Assembly (NCBI GenBank): GCA_958510875.1
Contig: OY294070.1
Coordinates: 122,368,703-122,432,702, forward strand
Origin: Endomychus coccineus
Lineage: Eukaryota > Arthropoda > Insecta > Coleoptera > Endomychidae
Length of the DNA: 64,000 bases
Direction: 5' to 3'
A program made the translations under genes and the position numbers. Below are positions 20,924 to 33,490 of this stretch, piece by piece (position 1 is the stretch's first letter; each line of letters begins with the position of its first letter). The notes beneath the pieces were generated by a model that had not been told where the DNA came from, made no database searches, and was given only the letters and a program-made list of their open reading frames with translations.

Positions 20924-22163
20924 TAAAGGGCAGAATATATGCAAAGTGCATATATTTGCATATTTTGCATATTTCTACAGATTTCATTAGAAATTGCATA
21001 TTTCAGCAAAAATAAAATTTGTGTGCATATTTTTATGTTTTTCGTTTTATCAAAAGATTAAGTGCGACCCTTGCAGATAATTGAAATGATTTAAAAGGTG
21101 GGTAGGTTTTATTGCTATATGGTTTATGGACCCATTTTATTATTATATGGTTTATTGCCGGCATTTATTGGATGTTTAGGAATTTCCAAATAATATAGTA
21201 CGTGTCACTTGCCTTTTACACGGGATAAACAGAGTTGCAGAAACTATTGGAACAGCATATCCCTTGGTGAACAAATCAATTTCAAATGTGAAGAAAGTGT
21301 TTTTGAAAGCACCTCTAAGAGTGCAGATCTATAGAGAGAAATTGCCAGGAGTTAGTTTACCTCCAGAGCCCGTAATTACTCGATGGGGAACATGGATTAA
21401 GGCCGCGATATTCTAGGCAGACCATTTCGAAGCTATTAAAGACATAGTTTTAGATTTGGAAGACAATTCACAGTGTGTAGTGCAAAGTCAAGCAGTATTC
21501 AAAAATGTAAATTTAGCTAAGGAACTTGTTTTTATTAAGGTTAATCTTAGTTTTATACCAGATATAATAACTTCGTTAGAAAGTAGGAATATGAGTTTAA
21601 GAGAATCAATTAATATTGTTGAAACTTTTTCCGACAAATGCAAAAAAGTTCCCGGTGATGTAGGAAATCAAGTAAGAAGTAAACTCGAAGTTATTGTGGG
21701 AAAGAATGAAGGCTTTAAGTATTTAATGGAAGTCAAAAATATTTTTGATACTAAACCATCCAACGAAGTAATACCTTGGCCTTATAACTTACTCAAATTA
21801 AAATATTGCCAGAACACATCGGTAGATGTTGAAAGATCTTTTTCTTTGTACAAACATATTTTTACAGACAGAAGGCAAACACTTTTATTGGGAATTTTTG
21901 AAAAATATATCGTAATAAATGCATTTTATACTATCTCAGGTTAAAAATTTTACCTATTATATTTTTCTTTTAATTTTACTTAAAATAAATAATTTTTGTA
22001 AGAGTCGGCGTTTCTTTATTTCCATTTTTCCATGTTATATTCAAGGCATATAATTACATATTTTGACAAATAAATGCATATTGTTGCATATTTCAAAGAA
22101 AAACTATGCATATATATATGCGCATATTTCAACTGAATTGACGTGCATATATTCCACCCTTTA
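20924..22163 (+). mobile_element. hAT transposon of the CGGBP1-like type
   Basis: The ends are TAAAGGGCAGAATATATGC and the complement of TAAAGGGTGGAATATATGC. A perfect 8-bp duplication, ATAATGAG, lies at 20916-20923 and 22164-22171. Both subterminal zones are full of GCATAT motifs in either orientation, likely transposase-binding sites. The internal gene is truncated and has a stop, so mobilisation would need a relative in trans. At 1240 bp it is a deletion derivative. Confidence 0.92.
21202..21944 (+). pseudogene. hAT transposase, C-terminal half, one in-frame stop
   Basis: Reads GINRVAETIGTAYPLVNKSI, VKKVFLKAPLRVQIYREKLP and PPEPVITRWGTWIKAAIF, then a TAG (about 21415), then 162 codons ending in SVDVERSFSLYKHIFTDRRQ, LLLGIFEKYIVINAF and a natural stop. 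The RWGTW block and the DVERSFS dimerisation motif are typical of hAT proteins related to CGG-repeat-binding protein 1. The N-terminal BED-type zinc finger and first catalytic residues are missing. Apart from the stop the frame is clean, so decay is recent. A shorter relative lies at 50645-51010. Confidence 0.88.
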
Positions 22164-24572
22164 ATAATGAGTAAAGAAATCCTTATCTTCTTTGCAACAC
22201 AGTTTATTGAATCAAATGGTTAGTAGTATCCAAAAATAGTGAGAACCTGCTCAATCCGACAACGCTGTATGACTTTCGGCTATACCGTCATTTCTTTGTT
22301 TCGGGAGCAGACCATTCCGGGTAATTCTAATGAATCATTCGCTTTTTCATCAATAGTAGGGACCTTTACCAGGACCATGTTTCCAATTCTCTTCAGATAG
22401 AAGGCATCCGGAAAATGCAAAGTGAGTTCATTACGGGCTGAAAGCTCTGTCTACTGGCTAACAACCCGATGAGTCACCTACTTGACTACATTCTATTTTA
22501 TTGCACTCATCGAAACCACTTTATTATTATAATGATGATACAGATCCGTTCCAAAAGTTTGGGAACATAGTAATCTGTCTTTATAATTTTGGAAATTTCT
22601 TAATGTAATCCAAATGAAAATAAACTGAGAATTTTAGGAAACTTGGCTGAAATATAAGTTGCGCTTGGTTAGTTCATAAGAATGATAATCTAATGAAATC
22701 AGATCATTTTTGTAGATAATGTGAAAGTGTATTGAAAGTACCTAATTAGTTCATCATAAAATAAAAGCTTCTACCCGTAACATATAATTTGACCACGACT
22801 GAGTAGGTAAAGTAGCTCTAATCCAATTTGGAATCTTTAGTAATACATTTAGGAACAACTTTAACTATTAAAGTTCAGAAACGGTAGCGTAATAAAGGCT
22901 TGTGGCAACTAGAAGTCTACCCTATACTGCCAAATCCTCACATAACCTAATTTGTGATGTTATCTTCGTGGTACGTAGTAATCAACTGGCTCATAAACAT
23001 AGGAAAATTGTTTCAACGTCTGCTATTCGCAGCTTAGTTTTTGACTATGGCATGTTATTTCCAATTTCGTTGGAAGCGATCGGATACAAGAGGTCTATAT
23101 GTGTGTTTAACAGAAATGGAATCTTGAAAATGAACTAATATACTGTAGGAATATTTGACAAGAGACCTCCAAGTTTTCACCTGATACTGATGACAACGAT
23201 AAGATGTTGTGGCGTACCTCGTTACTTGTTGGCGATAATTACTCACGACGGCTTCAATACTCCTTCAAGTCTATCAGATCTGAATCTAATTGACAACTAT
23301 GTAAATTTCTTCACTTCTTGTGGTGGGATGAGTAACCAGGGGTCAATAGGGCAGACTGAATAGAATGAGAATTCAATTGCACATGGTTACTTCTAGGCTA
23401 CTTACATGATGTTGCAGAAAGTTACGTTATACAAATACGGAACTTCTCAATAATGAGTTTATTTATAGCTTGAGACAGAAAAATTATAACGTTTTCATTA
23501 AGTCATCTGGCAAAAGGCAATTAAAAACAAAAATGAATGTATACACATTCTTTTGTATTTCGATTGTTACATTGATACTGAAGAATCAACTGCAATGAAA
23601 CCCTAATTGTCCCTTTGTCCATGAGAGGCATCGAATTTACCACTTTTTTTTTGTATTTGTTGAAGGTTCGGAAGATTACATTTTGAAATGTTTATTACAT
23701 CCTGGAATAAATATTGACTCAACGATCCTTGTCGATACAGTGTATTTGTTGGAAATATATTCTTTGGATGCTTTCGTTTTCTGAGAAATGCAACCTATGG
23801 TTACCAATCGAATTCACTCAACTTATCAAAAATAAATTGTATGGTAACAACTACTACTAGGCATAACTCGGCCGACCTCAGTCTACTCATCGTCCCAGTG
23901 ACAGTTGTCGTTCATGTTTACGGCGCCTTGGCGTTCTACAACCCGTCATACTTTAAAGTACTGACAGTTGCGTGCTTTGAACTAATTTTCAGTGCCCAAT
24001 CCTGACAAACGACATAGTTTTTCTCAATTCTTCCTGACCTTCCTCGGTACCTTTCCCTATCGAACTGGTACAATACTATATTAATATGCAAGAGTATGTA
24101 TGAATTATGAGATCTTAACCATATTTCAAATTAATGGAAATTGTTCTGTTTCATGTAATTTAGCGAACAATGGATGGCTATAACCAATAAAATGCATCTG
24201 CCACAACCTGTGTATCAAAATGCAATAGAAATGTTAACCTTCTCTGGCTCGCCAATGGAACGAGTGTTGTAGTGTCACCGATCGATGTCTCTGCTAATGT
24301 ATTCATAAACAAACAAGGGCAAGTGCTAGAGAGGTATTGAACAGCTAACGCCATCTACCTGGAGAAAGAGAAACAAACGCAATGGGAACATTTACTGAAT
24401 GAATCTTCCGTACTTAATGAAAGTCACGATGGGCAATGTTAGGACCAAGTGTGCCAGAGCTGGACATAACTCAATGCAATTCTTCAATTATTGACGTCCG
24501 AGACGAATGGTCTATCAAGTGCACTATAGACCCAGTTCCTCCAATTTTTTCTTTCTTATTATTTGACAACTT
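22164..24572. other. Unassigned
   Basis: About 2.4 kb with no recognised gene, repeat or RNA. A GC-richer patch around 23880-24000 contains the palindrome TACTTTAAAGTA. Confidence 0.45.
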
Positions 24573-24735
24573 GAAAGGAAAACCTATAATGTTCGCAGAA
24601 CATCGTGTAAGCCAAAGGTGAAATGTTGGAAGAGGAAGCATTCGGAATTTTCTTGAAAGTTTGGAGTTCATAGGTATGAGGAAAGACCTCTATAGGCGAA
24701 GTGTTCCACAATCCCGACGTTCGAGTATTATATTA
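24573..24735 (-). pseudogene. Jockey-like LINE 3' tail
   Basis: On the minus strand, frames give VFPHTYELQTFKKIPNASSS and LAYTMFCEHYRF, matching the LINE tails at 2434-2680, 33330-33480 and 41780-41950. Only the last 50 or so codons remain. Confidence 0.6.
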
Positions 24736-27496
24736 AACTGTATAATATCGATGACATCATTGAATCTCAAGATGAGATTTCCTGATACTCCTACAGGTTG
24801 AATATATACGTGTGATATACACTTATAACTAGAAATACACGGTTGTCATTGTACTACAATAAAATACTATAATTCAAGTTCAAAAACTGAAGATACCACT
24901 CGAAACGGGGATACCACTTCCAAAAATGATACAGTCTATTTCCACCACTTCAACGAGCTCTTGCAAATTGTACGAACACGGGTCCTGACATCCCTCGACA
25001 GTGGGAGTTACAGCGCGTAGTTTCTGTTGAACCGTAACAAGACGGATTCGCATATTATACGATGAGCTAGTAGATTGTAACAATCCGAATTTTGAATAAA
25101 TCGTTACATATCATTAGTCATGATAGAACCCTATAATAATTTGATTATATATCCTGGAATTTCCTCCCAATTGAAGAACTATCTTAAATGATATAGTTAA
25201 CTGTATTTAATTAATACGGAGTGGATTCAATGAAAACTATATTGAAACCCCCACACCCAAGTTATTAATTAGGAAGGGAGAATCTGAATAAAACCGGTTG
25301 CGGATGATAACTATGCATCTTAGGTGCGACTGTGAATACAAGGTAGGTCTTAATCAAAGTTATTCATTAAATTGTTTTCATAGTAGCATTGAATCTTTGA
25401 TATTTCATTCACAATCAGGTTTACTCTGATGTATACAGAGCTTTGATTGTTTCCTGCTCTTACAACATGCAACAAGTTCTCTTGATTATAGACATAATGA
25501 TTTTATTATCTTTATCATTTATACACGAGGGGTTATTATATCGTATATATTTTTTTGCTTCGAACTCCTCATAATACGAACAACGTAGCGTTATCCGAAT
25601 CGAAAAGGTACGAAGCATATAGAGGATGGGCTAGAACTAACCACTCCATATCTATAATTCCACGAGCCTTGTTTCAATACCTTCGATTATAGAGTTAACG
25701 TGGGATTTGTTGAACTTGTTGAAAAGGCCTAATAATACGAAATCCCCCACGTGGTTCTAGGAATCACTGGACCATTACTCGAATCTTATTTTCAAACTCA
25801 ATTCATTTTTTCTAACCTTGTTTAAATTCATTTCGTTTTAATTGTAGTAATAGTAAATTCTGAATAATTTTCACATATTAATTTAATCTGTAATTGTAAT
25901 TATAATTCATCTTGGCTTCACCTATTCAATATTTATCCGGCTTAACTCAGCTATTCTCAGCGTCCTTACTGAGTCATCGCAAGCATTAAATTTGACTTCT
26001 CTTGTGGACATCCTATTCGGGTATTTTTTTCTTTTTCGATAGCAGGATATTGGCTCCAATACACTACTAGAGATCTCGCGGAGTCACCATCAGGACCACA
26101 GGAAATACACAGTGGAGTAATTTTAATATCACTGTTGCAACTTTCATTACCATGATGAATTAGATGCTGGTCGTAATTGCTGAGTGAAAGTAGATTGATT
26201 ACTTCATTTATAACTGTTTCAATTTTATATCGAAAGGGCATGCGAAGTTGTTAAAGATTTTCTATTGTTCATCAATATTTGAATATATTTGTTATTGTTT
26301 TTATATGCTTTGTTTCTTTTCCCTTCCACTTACTACCAATTCAATGATGCTCATTTCTTTATTTATAACAGCCTGAAATCCTTCTTTTTTTTCTCGTGGT
26401 GGCGCCCAGGGTTTGTTGTTCAAAAAGTAATAGGGCAAGTATCATCATTGTTAACGAAAAGGGCCGAACAACCACAAATTTGAGCTAGTTTGGGAAATAT
26501 CAGTAACTTGAGTAAATTCATATTTTTAATTAATTTAGAATCAAGGGAAGGTGGAAATTACGTAGCTTACAAGATGAAGAGCATTGCTCGATCAAGTGGT
26601 TATTGAGTTCACGTAATATGGGACGAGGACCAACTAGAGCTTCCTAGACCGATATTTGTCTTGGCAAGCTCCACTCCTCGTCACGTGTATGTGGTCGCTC
26701 AGCGGTGTCTATCAAATTTGTCGCGACTGCCTTGAAGTCCGGACTCTACAGATATAAATACATTTTTGAAGAATGCAAATGAATTAATTGTATTCTTAAT
26801 AATACAATGAGAACATAAATATCAAGAATACACATACTGACTGAGGCAGACCAGAACTATGATCGTCAATCTCCTTCCCATCAATCCATTTAGATTTTAG
26901 AATACAATAGTTCAGGTTTACAAATATTGTTCTTGTGTGATTGAAGAAATGCAGTTTGGTTCGAAAAGTAATGTGAAATAAACGACGTTCATAAAACAAG
27001 GTTAATATGAATCTGCAAGCAATTTTAGGTGTTTGAGATTCTAATATAGCATTCGAAAAGATATGTTATCGTTAAACTTGCTAAATTGCTTCATTTAATG
27101 CCGATGTGATATTCAATTTCACCACTGACGCCATAAAAATGAAGACGAAACGCATTTAATATCGTTGACTGTGAGATAAACACTATTCTTGCAATGTTTA
27201 TCTTACAACTTGGAAGATAGCCCGAGGACATATTTGCTCTGCTATGCAGATCATTTATCGCGGAACGGTCAGCTTCTATTTTAGAACCCACACAAACCCT
27301 TTTCACATTTATCTTTTAATCTGGCGAATTAGATGATCAGTTCATGTGCTGAATTTATTCTAATGAAATGTAGGAACTGAGTGCTCCTTTATTTACATTC
27401 AGTCCCATAGTTAAAGATTGAAATGCTCGTGGCCAAATTGATTTTCCATTTCTTCAGAGCAAATAGTGAACAGATGAAGTTAGTCGGCTCATATAT
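24736..27496. other. Unassigned; one ORF listed separately
   Basis: No repeat or gene family recognised apart from the ORF at 25966-26241. Confidence 0.4.
25966..26241 (-). CDS. 91-codon ORF of unknown nature
   Basis: ATG to stop without interruption. The protein begins MPFRYKIETVINEVINLL and has a CISCGPDGDSARSL stretch with two cysteines. It has no signal peptide, membrane segment or recognised domain. Composition is ordinary rather than low-complexity, so it could be a host exon, but no splice sites or neighbours support that. Chance is equally likely. Confidence 0.15.
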   Translation of the reverse strand: MPFRYKIETVINEVINLLSLSNYDQHLIHHGNESCNSDIKITPLCISCGPDGDSARSLVVYWSQYPAIEKEKNTRIGCPQEKSNLMLAMTQ

Positions 27497-28790
27497 GTAC
27501 ATGCTGATTACTCGAAAATGAGATATTTTGTCATAAGCATTTAGTATAATGTTGGAATTACGTGCAATGTCGGAGTGAGCGTTGTAACGTTCGGACGTTA
27601 ATAAATTATTATATAATGGTCATTTATCATTACGATAACTGTTGTGAGATATTCAATCCCAGCAAGAGACCTCTGTGGTTTGATAGCTCAACCTAAGTAT
27701 GTCAATGCGGTGGCGGGTTGTTGGAAAAGCGGAGAATTGAAGCAAGAAGTCGCACGTTTCTCGACGTTGGGAGGGAGGTTGAATACGAAAAAGAGATAAT
27801 CACTTCGAGTGTGACTTTTGATAAGGTAAGATCGATAAAAATCAATTCTGTCATTTCATAATAATTCTGTAACTTGAAAGTTTATATAGTTTTGGATAGA
27901 TAAAGATATTTTGATCGTTTTAATTATATAATATCAATGCGATATTCGCTATTTGAACTTTGGAATATCGTTTATTCTTGCCACATACCAAGATCATTTT
28001 TGTCATATTCGGTTGCATGTAATTAAATACAAAACTGTATTTCTATTTATCGTCACTAAATAGAGTGACAATTTTGTCAACTTAATTGTCAGAATTGTTC
28101 ATATCATTTCATTACGTATTCTCCAACCTAGCAAATGAACCACGTGGTTTCGGGGTAACACTTTGAAATAACATTCTTCATAATAAATTTGATACAATAG
28201 CGAATTATTGGTGATATGAAGGGATAGCTATTTGATCTGGGTGAACATAAATATAGCCGAATTTCTCAGTTACAGCTTTATGGGAGTGAACTTTCTGATA
28301 TTACTTGAACATTCAGAAGCTACGATATTACTATTCCGAGTTCCATAACTTTTGTTCCAGTATAACTATAATCAGTAAGCTAATAACTAATAATTCTATT
28401 CCAGATTTAAATAATATGAGTCATTAAATCGGGCTTTTTCCACGGAGAAAAGTGTTTTGCGGGCTGAAACATCTTCCCTTCCGGAAGAAAATCAAATAAA
28501 ATAATTTAAAATAGAATTGAGCAATGAATAAAGACAAGTTTCCTTTGAGAATTAGTACAGACAATGCGAAATTAATTGTTCCTATGAATATGTTGTACTA
28601 GTTCACATAATGATGATTACTTCATTCTGAAACGAAGCATCAGATATTCTCTCAAATATTGCAATATGAAAATATAAATTACCCGTCGCATCCGCCAAAT
28701 TGTAGTGAATTAATTTTATGGTTTCATCATAGAGAGCATCTTTTGATTCACAACACCAATTCCTCATTTTAATTTGAAGTTATTGTTAAA
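27497..28790. repeat. Dispersed repeat, copy 1 (two blocks)
   Basis: Block 27497-27725 (GCTGATTACTCGAAAATGAG to CTAAGTATGTCAATGCGGTG) and block 28496-28790 (AGACAAGTTTC to AATTTGAAGT) match 29633-29870 and 30051-30310 in order and orientation. The spacer is about 770 bp here and about 180 bp in the other copy. Confidence 0.75.
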
Positions 28791-28954
28791 AAAAGTGTAC
28801 ATAAACGTAGTCACATGCAATGAAGTAATTGTGTTTTATTGTTCCAGCCAGTATTCCCCTCAAAAATCAAAAGATCTGTTAGCTCTTAACAGCTTATGTA
28901 TCATCCTTTTGTGATCTGAGTTTCACTTGATATATATATATTTGTGATTGTTTT

Positions 28955-29284
28955 ATGCATTCACAAATGAACGGTTGGAAATCTAATGTCAAATTGAGTT
29001 ATAAGTTAGGGGGTGGTTGTTTGAAAATCATTCCCTGTTCACTTGAATATAATCATGGAGGTATTCTACAATTATATCTTGTAGAATATCAGCGGGACTA
29101 TATGGCGACAATCTGGCTCGAAGTAAAGTCAAAAGACGCGCTTATAGAAGCTGTTTTTCTAGGTGAACCAGTTTTTAAAAATCAATTTATAGAATACAAC
29201 ACATCTATTCTGTCTAGTGCTGTAGCGGAACGTAAGCGGAACGTCTTTCTTTCTCAGGTAAACTACATTCCCTACAAGCTTTAA
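28955..29284 (+). CDS. 109-codon ORF, possible exon, weakly fibronectin-III-like
   Basis: ATG to stop. The protein carries IIPCSLEYNHGGILQLYLVE, which faintly resembles the C-x-GG-Q-F-LE core of fibronectin type III repeats in insect immunoglobulin-superfamily receptors. The resemblance ends after about 40 residues. A pyrimidine-rich TTTCTTTCTCAG followed by GTAAAC near 29250 could be a splice signal. There is no signal peptide or membrane segment. It sits between the two copies of a dispersed repeat, so it may be captured or unrelated DNA. The family assignment is only a suggestion. Confidence 0.25.
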   Translation: MHSQMNGWKSNVKLSYKLGGGCLKIIPCSLEYNHGGILQLYLVEYQRDYMATIWLEVKSKDALIEAVFLGEPVFKNQFIEYNTSILSSAVAERKRNVFLSQVNYIPYKL

Positions 29285-29632
29285 ATCAACAAGAGCGATT
29301 GAGAATACAATCAAAGCCTCAATATAGTGGGATTAAAAATACTCAAAGATCGCAGACAAAATATGTTAGTGAAATTTCGTTAAAAAGTTCTTACTAATGT
29401 TATTAACGCTTCAGAACTGGTTTTAAAATTCCAAAATATGTCACTCGTTCTAACGATCTTGTATATATTCATCCTCATTGAACCAAATATCCTATGAATG
29501 AGATTTCCATAGCTATGCATAGTATTCACCTCGTCTTTTATATCTGGAATGTCTCGCTCAGTATGCTCGAAATCATGCAATAAACATATGTTAAAAGATG
29601 ATTGATTGTTACATATCTCCTTGTAATATACA

Positions 29633-30310
29633 TGTACAGGCTGATTACTCGAAAATGAGATTTTTTCGTCATAAGCTCAGAGTTTAATGTTGGAATTCTA
29701 TTTCTTCTAGATCTTGTAACGTTTGGATGTTAATAAATCATCAATTAATGGTGATTTATTACTATATACCTATAACGGTTGTGAGATATTCAATCTCAGA
29801 AAGAGATAACCTCTTACCGCTGCAGTTCGATAGCTCAAGCTAAGTATGTCAATGCGGTGGCTGGTCATTGTGAAATGTGATATTTGGAATGTCTCATTCA
29901 GTAGGCTCCTATGCTTGTTTTTTTTAAATTATCATTTATCAGTCTCAACTATAGTATTAAGCTTTATTAGGTTTATTTCTAAGTTCATTTCGTTATCAAC
30001 ATAACATAACAGGTGCACATGTGTTACAGATATCTAAATATTCTTTCGTATCAAATAAATAAAACATGAATCAAGACAAGTTTCTTCTGAGAATGAGTAC
30101 GAACACTTAGCTATAGATTGTTGATATGTATCTATTGTATAAGCTCATATAATGCATCACTGATTCTCTGAAATATTACAACATAATATCAATTACCCTT
30201 CGCATCCACCAATTGGTTCGCTGATTATTTGAATGAATATTATTGCATCATCATAAGGAGCATCTTTAGAATTACAATCCTAATTTGAAGTGATTATTGG
30301 AAATACGGTT
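29633..30310. repeat. Dispersed repeat, copy 2 (two blocks)
   Basis: Second copy of the 27497-28790 blocks. The first block is enclosed by two related 29-bp sequences (29538-29566 and about 29880-29908, sharing GGAATGTCTC and CAGTA-GCTC). Confidence 0.7.
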
Positions 30311-31568
30311 CTGTTGTTGTTGTTGAAGTATTATGTTGAAGTTTCAGTGAAAGCAGTTTGAATTAAAATAAATTCACTATAGTTTGAAATCGATTGAATT
30401 TATACTTTGAGAGTTACAATTATTTTAAATTTTCAATCCTTCAGAAAAGGGTTTTCTATTAGACGATTCCCCGAAACCAATAAGGTTTGTCACCGAACAG
30501 AAAACGATTTTTTGTCTGCATATGGATATGATAAGTCTTTTCGTTTTTAAGTTATCGTGTAGACAACCATTTCGTGATGGACATCTAGACAGAACGGATA
30601 TTTTTAATGTTACCTAAGACTCGATGAAAAATAGTATGGTGAAGGTTTTGCTGTCTTGTCTCAGATAAGGTTGATGTGATAGTTTGGAACTGAAAGTTTC
30701 TCAACAACTCTACTGAATTAAGTTATAGAAGTTTGGAAAGAAACGATTTAGAATCGTTGTGACATAATCAATGGCCTGTGAAGATATATGTTGATGTTTT
30801 GGTTGCGATCATTAGTTCTGGAACAAAATCTCGTTATCTTGAATTATGGCCAATAAATATACAAATCCGTCTAGCTCACTCCATAATTTACAGGATTATT
30901 TGTAGGAAAACATTTTTTCGTATTTACGTCATTCAATGGTGACTTTTCAGTCGTCATTTCAATGTCGGAATGACATACGCATTCGTTGTTACATGTAATA
31001 TTTTGACTCAATTGTGCCTGAAATCTCGGAATTTCTAGGATCAATTTGGGTAAAAAATATAAATTCAGTTTGCATTATCATACACATGAAAGCAAATATA
31101 TTGGAACTCAATTAACAAGAGATACATTTGATAACCCTGCAGTTTCAATAGCCATGTCTATCAAGCAGAAATAAGTTATTAACTATATTATTTCCGCACG
31201 TGCAGATGAAGGGAATTCAGCTAATGCAACATCAATGAAACGGTTGATTTCTTAGTTATCGGTAATTATTAAGAGTGAAAATCAGATCCTATAGATGAAA
31301 ATTTGAAAGAAATCTGAAAGTCTCTGTAATAGTAATGTATTATTGGTCAGAATGGAAAACATAGTTTAACTTTCATGAATCCACAAACCTCTGATTTATA
31401 TTCTTTCATTAAAATGTATGAAGAAAATAATCCCAACAGGCCAGTAATACCATTAATAACATCCTTATTAGTAAAAATTTCTGACGGACGCATAATTATA
31501 ACCCCTTAATGAGCCAAACCGTAATTGGATAGAATTGCCTGGACCATCTATCCTAAAATTATCATCAA
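30311..31568. other. Unassigned
   Basis: No gene or repeat recognised; AT-rich. Confidence 0.45.
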
Positions 31569-31667
31569 TCTATATAAATATATAAAAGGCAAACACCACT
31601 CACTGACTCACTCATCACGAAATCTTAGAAAGTATAAATCGGACCGACTTGCAACTTGGCAGATATG
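31569..31667 (+). repeat. Dispersed repeat with CACTCACTGACTCACTCATC
   Basis: TCTATATAAATATATAAAAG, then AAACACCACTCACTGACTCA, then GACCGACTTGCAACTTGGC. An inverted relative lies at 38945-39039. Similar ACT-GACT-CATC followed by GACTTGAAATTTGG strings are common at 5' parts of arthropod Helentron-like elements; that link is from memory and inferred. Confidence 0.55.
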
Positions 31668-31764
31668 TACGACGTAGGCACTCGCTGAGAACAGATTTTT
31701 CGAAACTCAATCCTAAACGGAGTAAAAGAGATTCGATATACTTTGACGTTTGTAACTGCTAATA

Positions 31765-33490
31765 TAACCACGTCCGTTCGATTTGGTCTTTGGCCAAAGT
31801 TATTGCTAGAAATTTTAGCTCATTACTATCAGTAAACGAAGATGTTGGAACATTGGATACTACATCACAAGAAAGAGCCAATCTTTTTGTTGGAATGTTT
31901 GCAGCAAATTCCACTTCGGATCAACAAGGACATATTGCTGCCATCGATAGCCATATGTCTGAGATTGTCTTCCTTCATCTCAAAATGGGGCGCATTCTGC
32001 TTCAACTCAATACCAGAAAGGCTATTGAGCTAGGAGGAATTCGACCTGTCTTTCTCAAGGAATGTGCGCCAGAATTAATATCAGTTTTCTGCAGGGTTTG
32101 TCCTTTTATACAAACTTCCAGCAGGAAAATAGCTAGAGTTCAACAACGAAAGATTTCTTCTATCCGAAAAAGGGATAAAAGACCCTCCCTAATAATTATA
32201 GACCCATTGCACCATTATCTGTGATCTCTGAAGTGATGGAGGAAGCAATCAAAATCGAACTCATTCAAAACCTAGGGAGCTCCAAAATCGTGAAGGACCG
32301 ACAATGCTTTCGACAGCTGGGAACAAGAAGAGACTTTTTTGAATACGTAATACATGTATGGCAAAAATGAATTAAAAAATATGAGGAATATCTGGCTGTA
32401 GCCTTGGATATCTCCAAAGCATTTGATCGAGTCTGGCAGCAAGGTCTTCTTGAGAAACTTCCGTCACCTCAATTCTGTGGCTTACTAGTTTTCTCTCAGA
32501 TAGATTTCAAAATGAGTTGATTGACGGTGTATCTTCTGATCAATGTTTAATACTGGTGTTCCACAGGGATCTGTCTTAGAACCAACTGTGTTCCTTTTCC
32601 ATATCAACTGTTGGAAGTGACCACCTGTCACGTTCACAGCTTTGCAGATGATGGTACGCTTCAAATCGCTTCCTCATCTAGAGTCCCTATGACATCCAGT
32701 GAAGCCAAAAAAATGAGACAGAGACAATTTGATGCAATTAATGGCGATCTGGTAATGATTCTGGAATGGGGATCTGATAATCCAGTAGAGTTTAAAGCAA
32801 CAAAATCTCTATAGCTTGTATTTTCTCCAGGGAGGCAGATCACACAATACCTAATATGATGAAGTCAGGTATAACTATTCGTATAAAGTCTTTCTTATCC
32901 ATGCTTGATATCTCCACCAACAACACCCTCTCATGGGATGATCATGTGAGGTTCATAGCGAAAACCGTTTCACAAAAACTTAGTTTTCTATTCTGAACCA
33001 AGAGCTACTTTAACTCCCAGCATCTCCTCATAATCTACAAATCACAGATTCTATCTGTCCCGGAGTACTGTTCATTTGTTTGGAGTTTGGCTCCCAAATA
33101 TACGCTGAAGCTTTTGAATCAAATACATTCGCCTGATTTATGATGTCACACTTACGAATTAATTAATCTCTTCAGAACATCGTACAAAAGTGGGCGATAT
33201 CTCTCGTTTCAATAAATATTTTCACGGTAGATAGACAAGATGAGCCAAAGCTAGTCCCCCCTGCATAGCCAAGCTCGATACCTGCCAAACTGCCGTCAGG
33301 CATCATTTTTCTATCGAACGGTTAATTTGTGGACCTCTTCGCCTAGTGAAGTCTTTTCTTATGCCTATAACCTTCCAAGAAAATTTCTAATGTCTATATC
33401 CTCCTCAAACTTTCCATCGTTGTCTCACATGATATTCCTCGAACATTATCATGGGTTTCCCTCTTGTGTGGTCAAACTATGAAAAGAACA
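31765..33490 (+). pseudogene. Jockey-like LINE ORF2, decayed
   Basis: In successive frames it reads SIWSLAKVIARNFSSLLS, AANSTSDQQGH and LKECAPELISVFCR (31790-32224), then KVME-like EVMEEAI, AVALDISKAFDRVWQQGL (RT motif A region), GVPQGS-VL at 32550-32575, SFADDGTL (motif C) at 32640-32663, WGSDNPVEFKA, NTLSWDDHVRFIAKTVSQKL, SYFNSQHLLIIYKSQIL, and the tail RTVNLWTSSPSEVFSYAYNL. All are in the order of a Jockey-type reverse transcriptase. The YADD position reads FADD. Many frameshifts and stops interrupt it. The N-terminal endonuclease is missing, as usual for 5'-truncated LINEs. Confidence 0.85.

Noticed and set aside
26390..26420. TGGCGCCCAGG, resembling a retrotransposon primer-binding site
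   Set aside because: No LTR, no TG/CA ends and no gag or pol sequence nearby.
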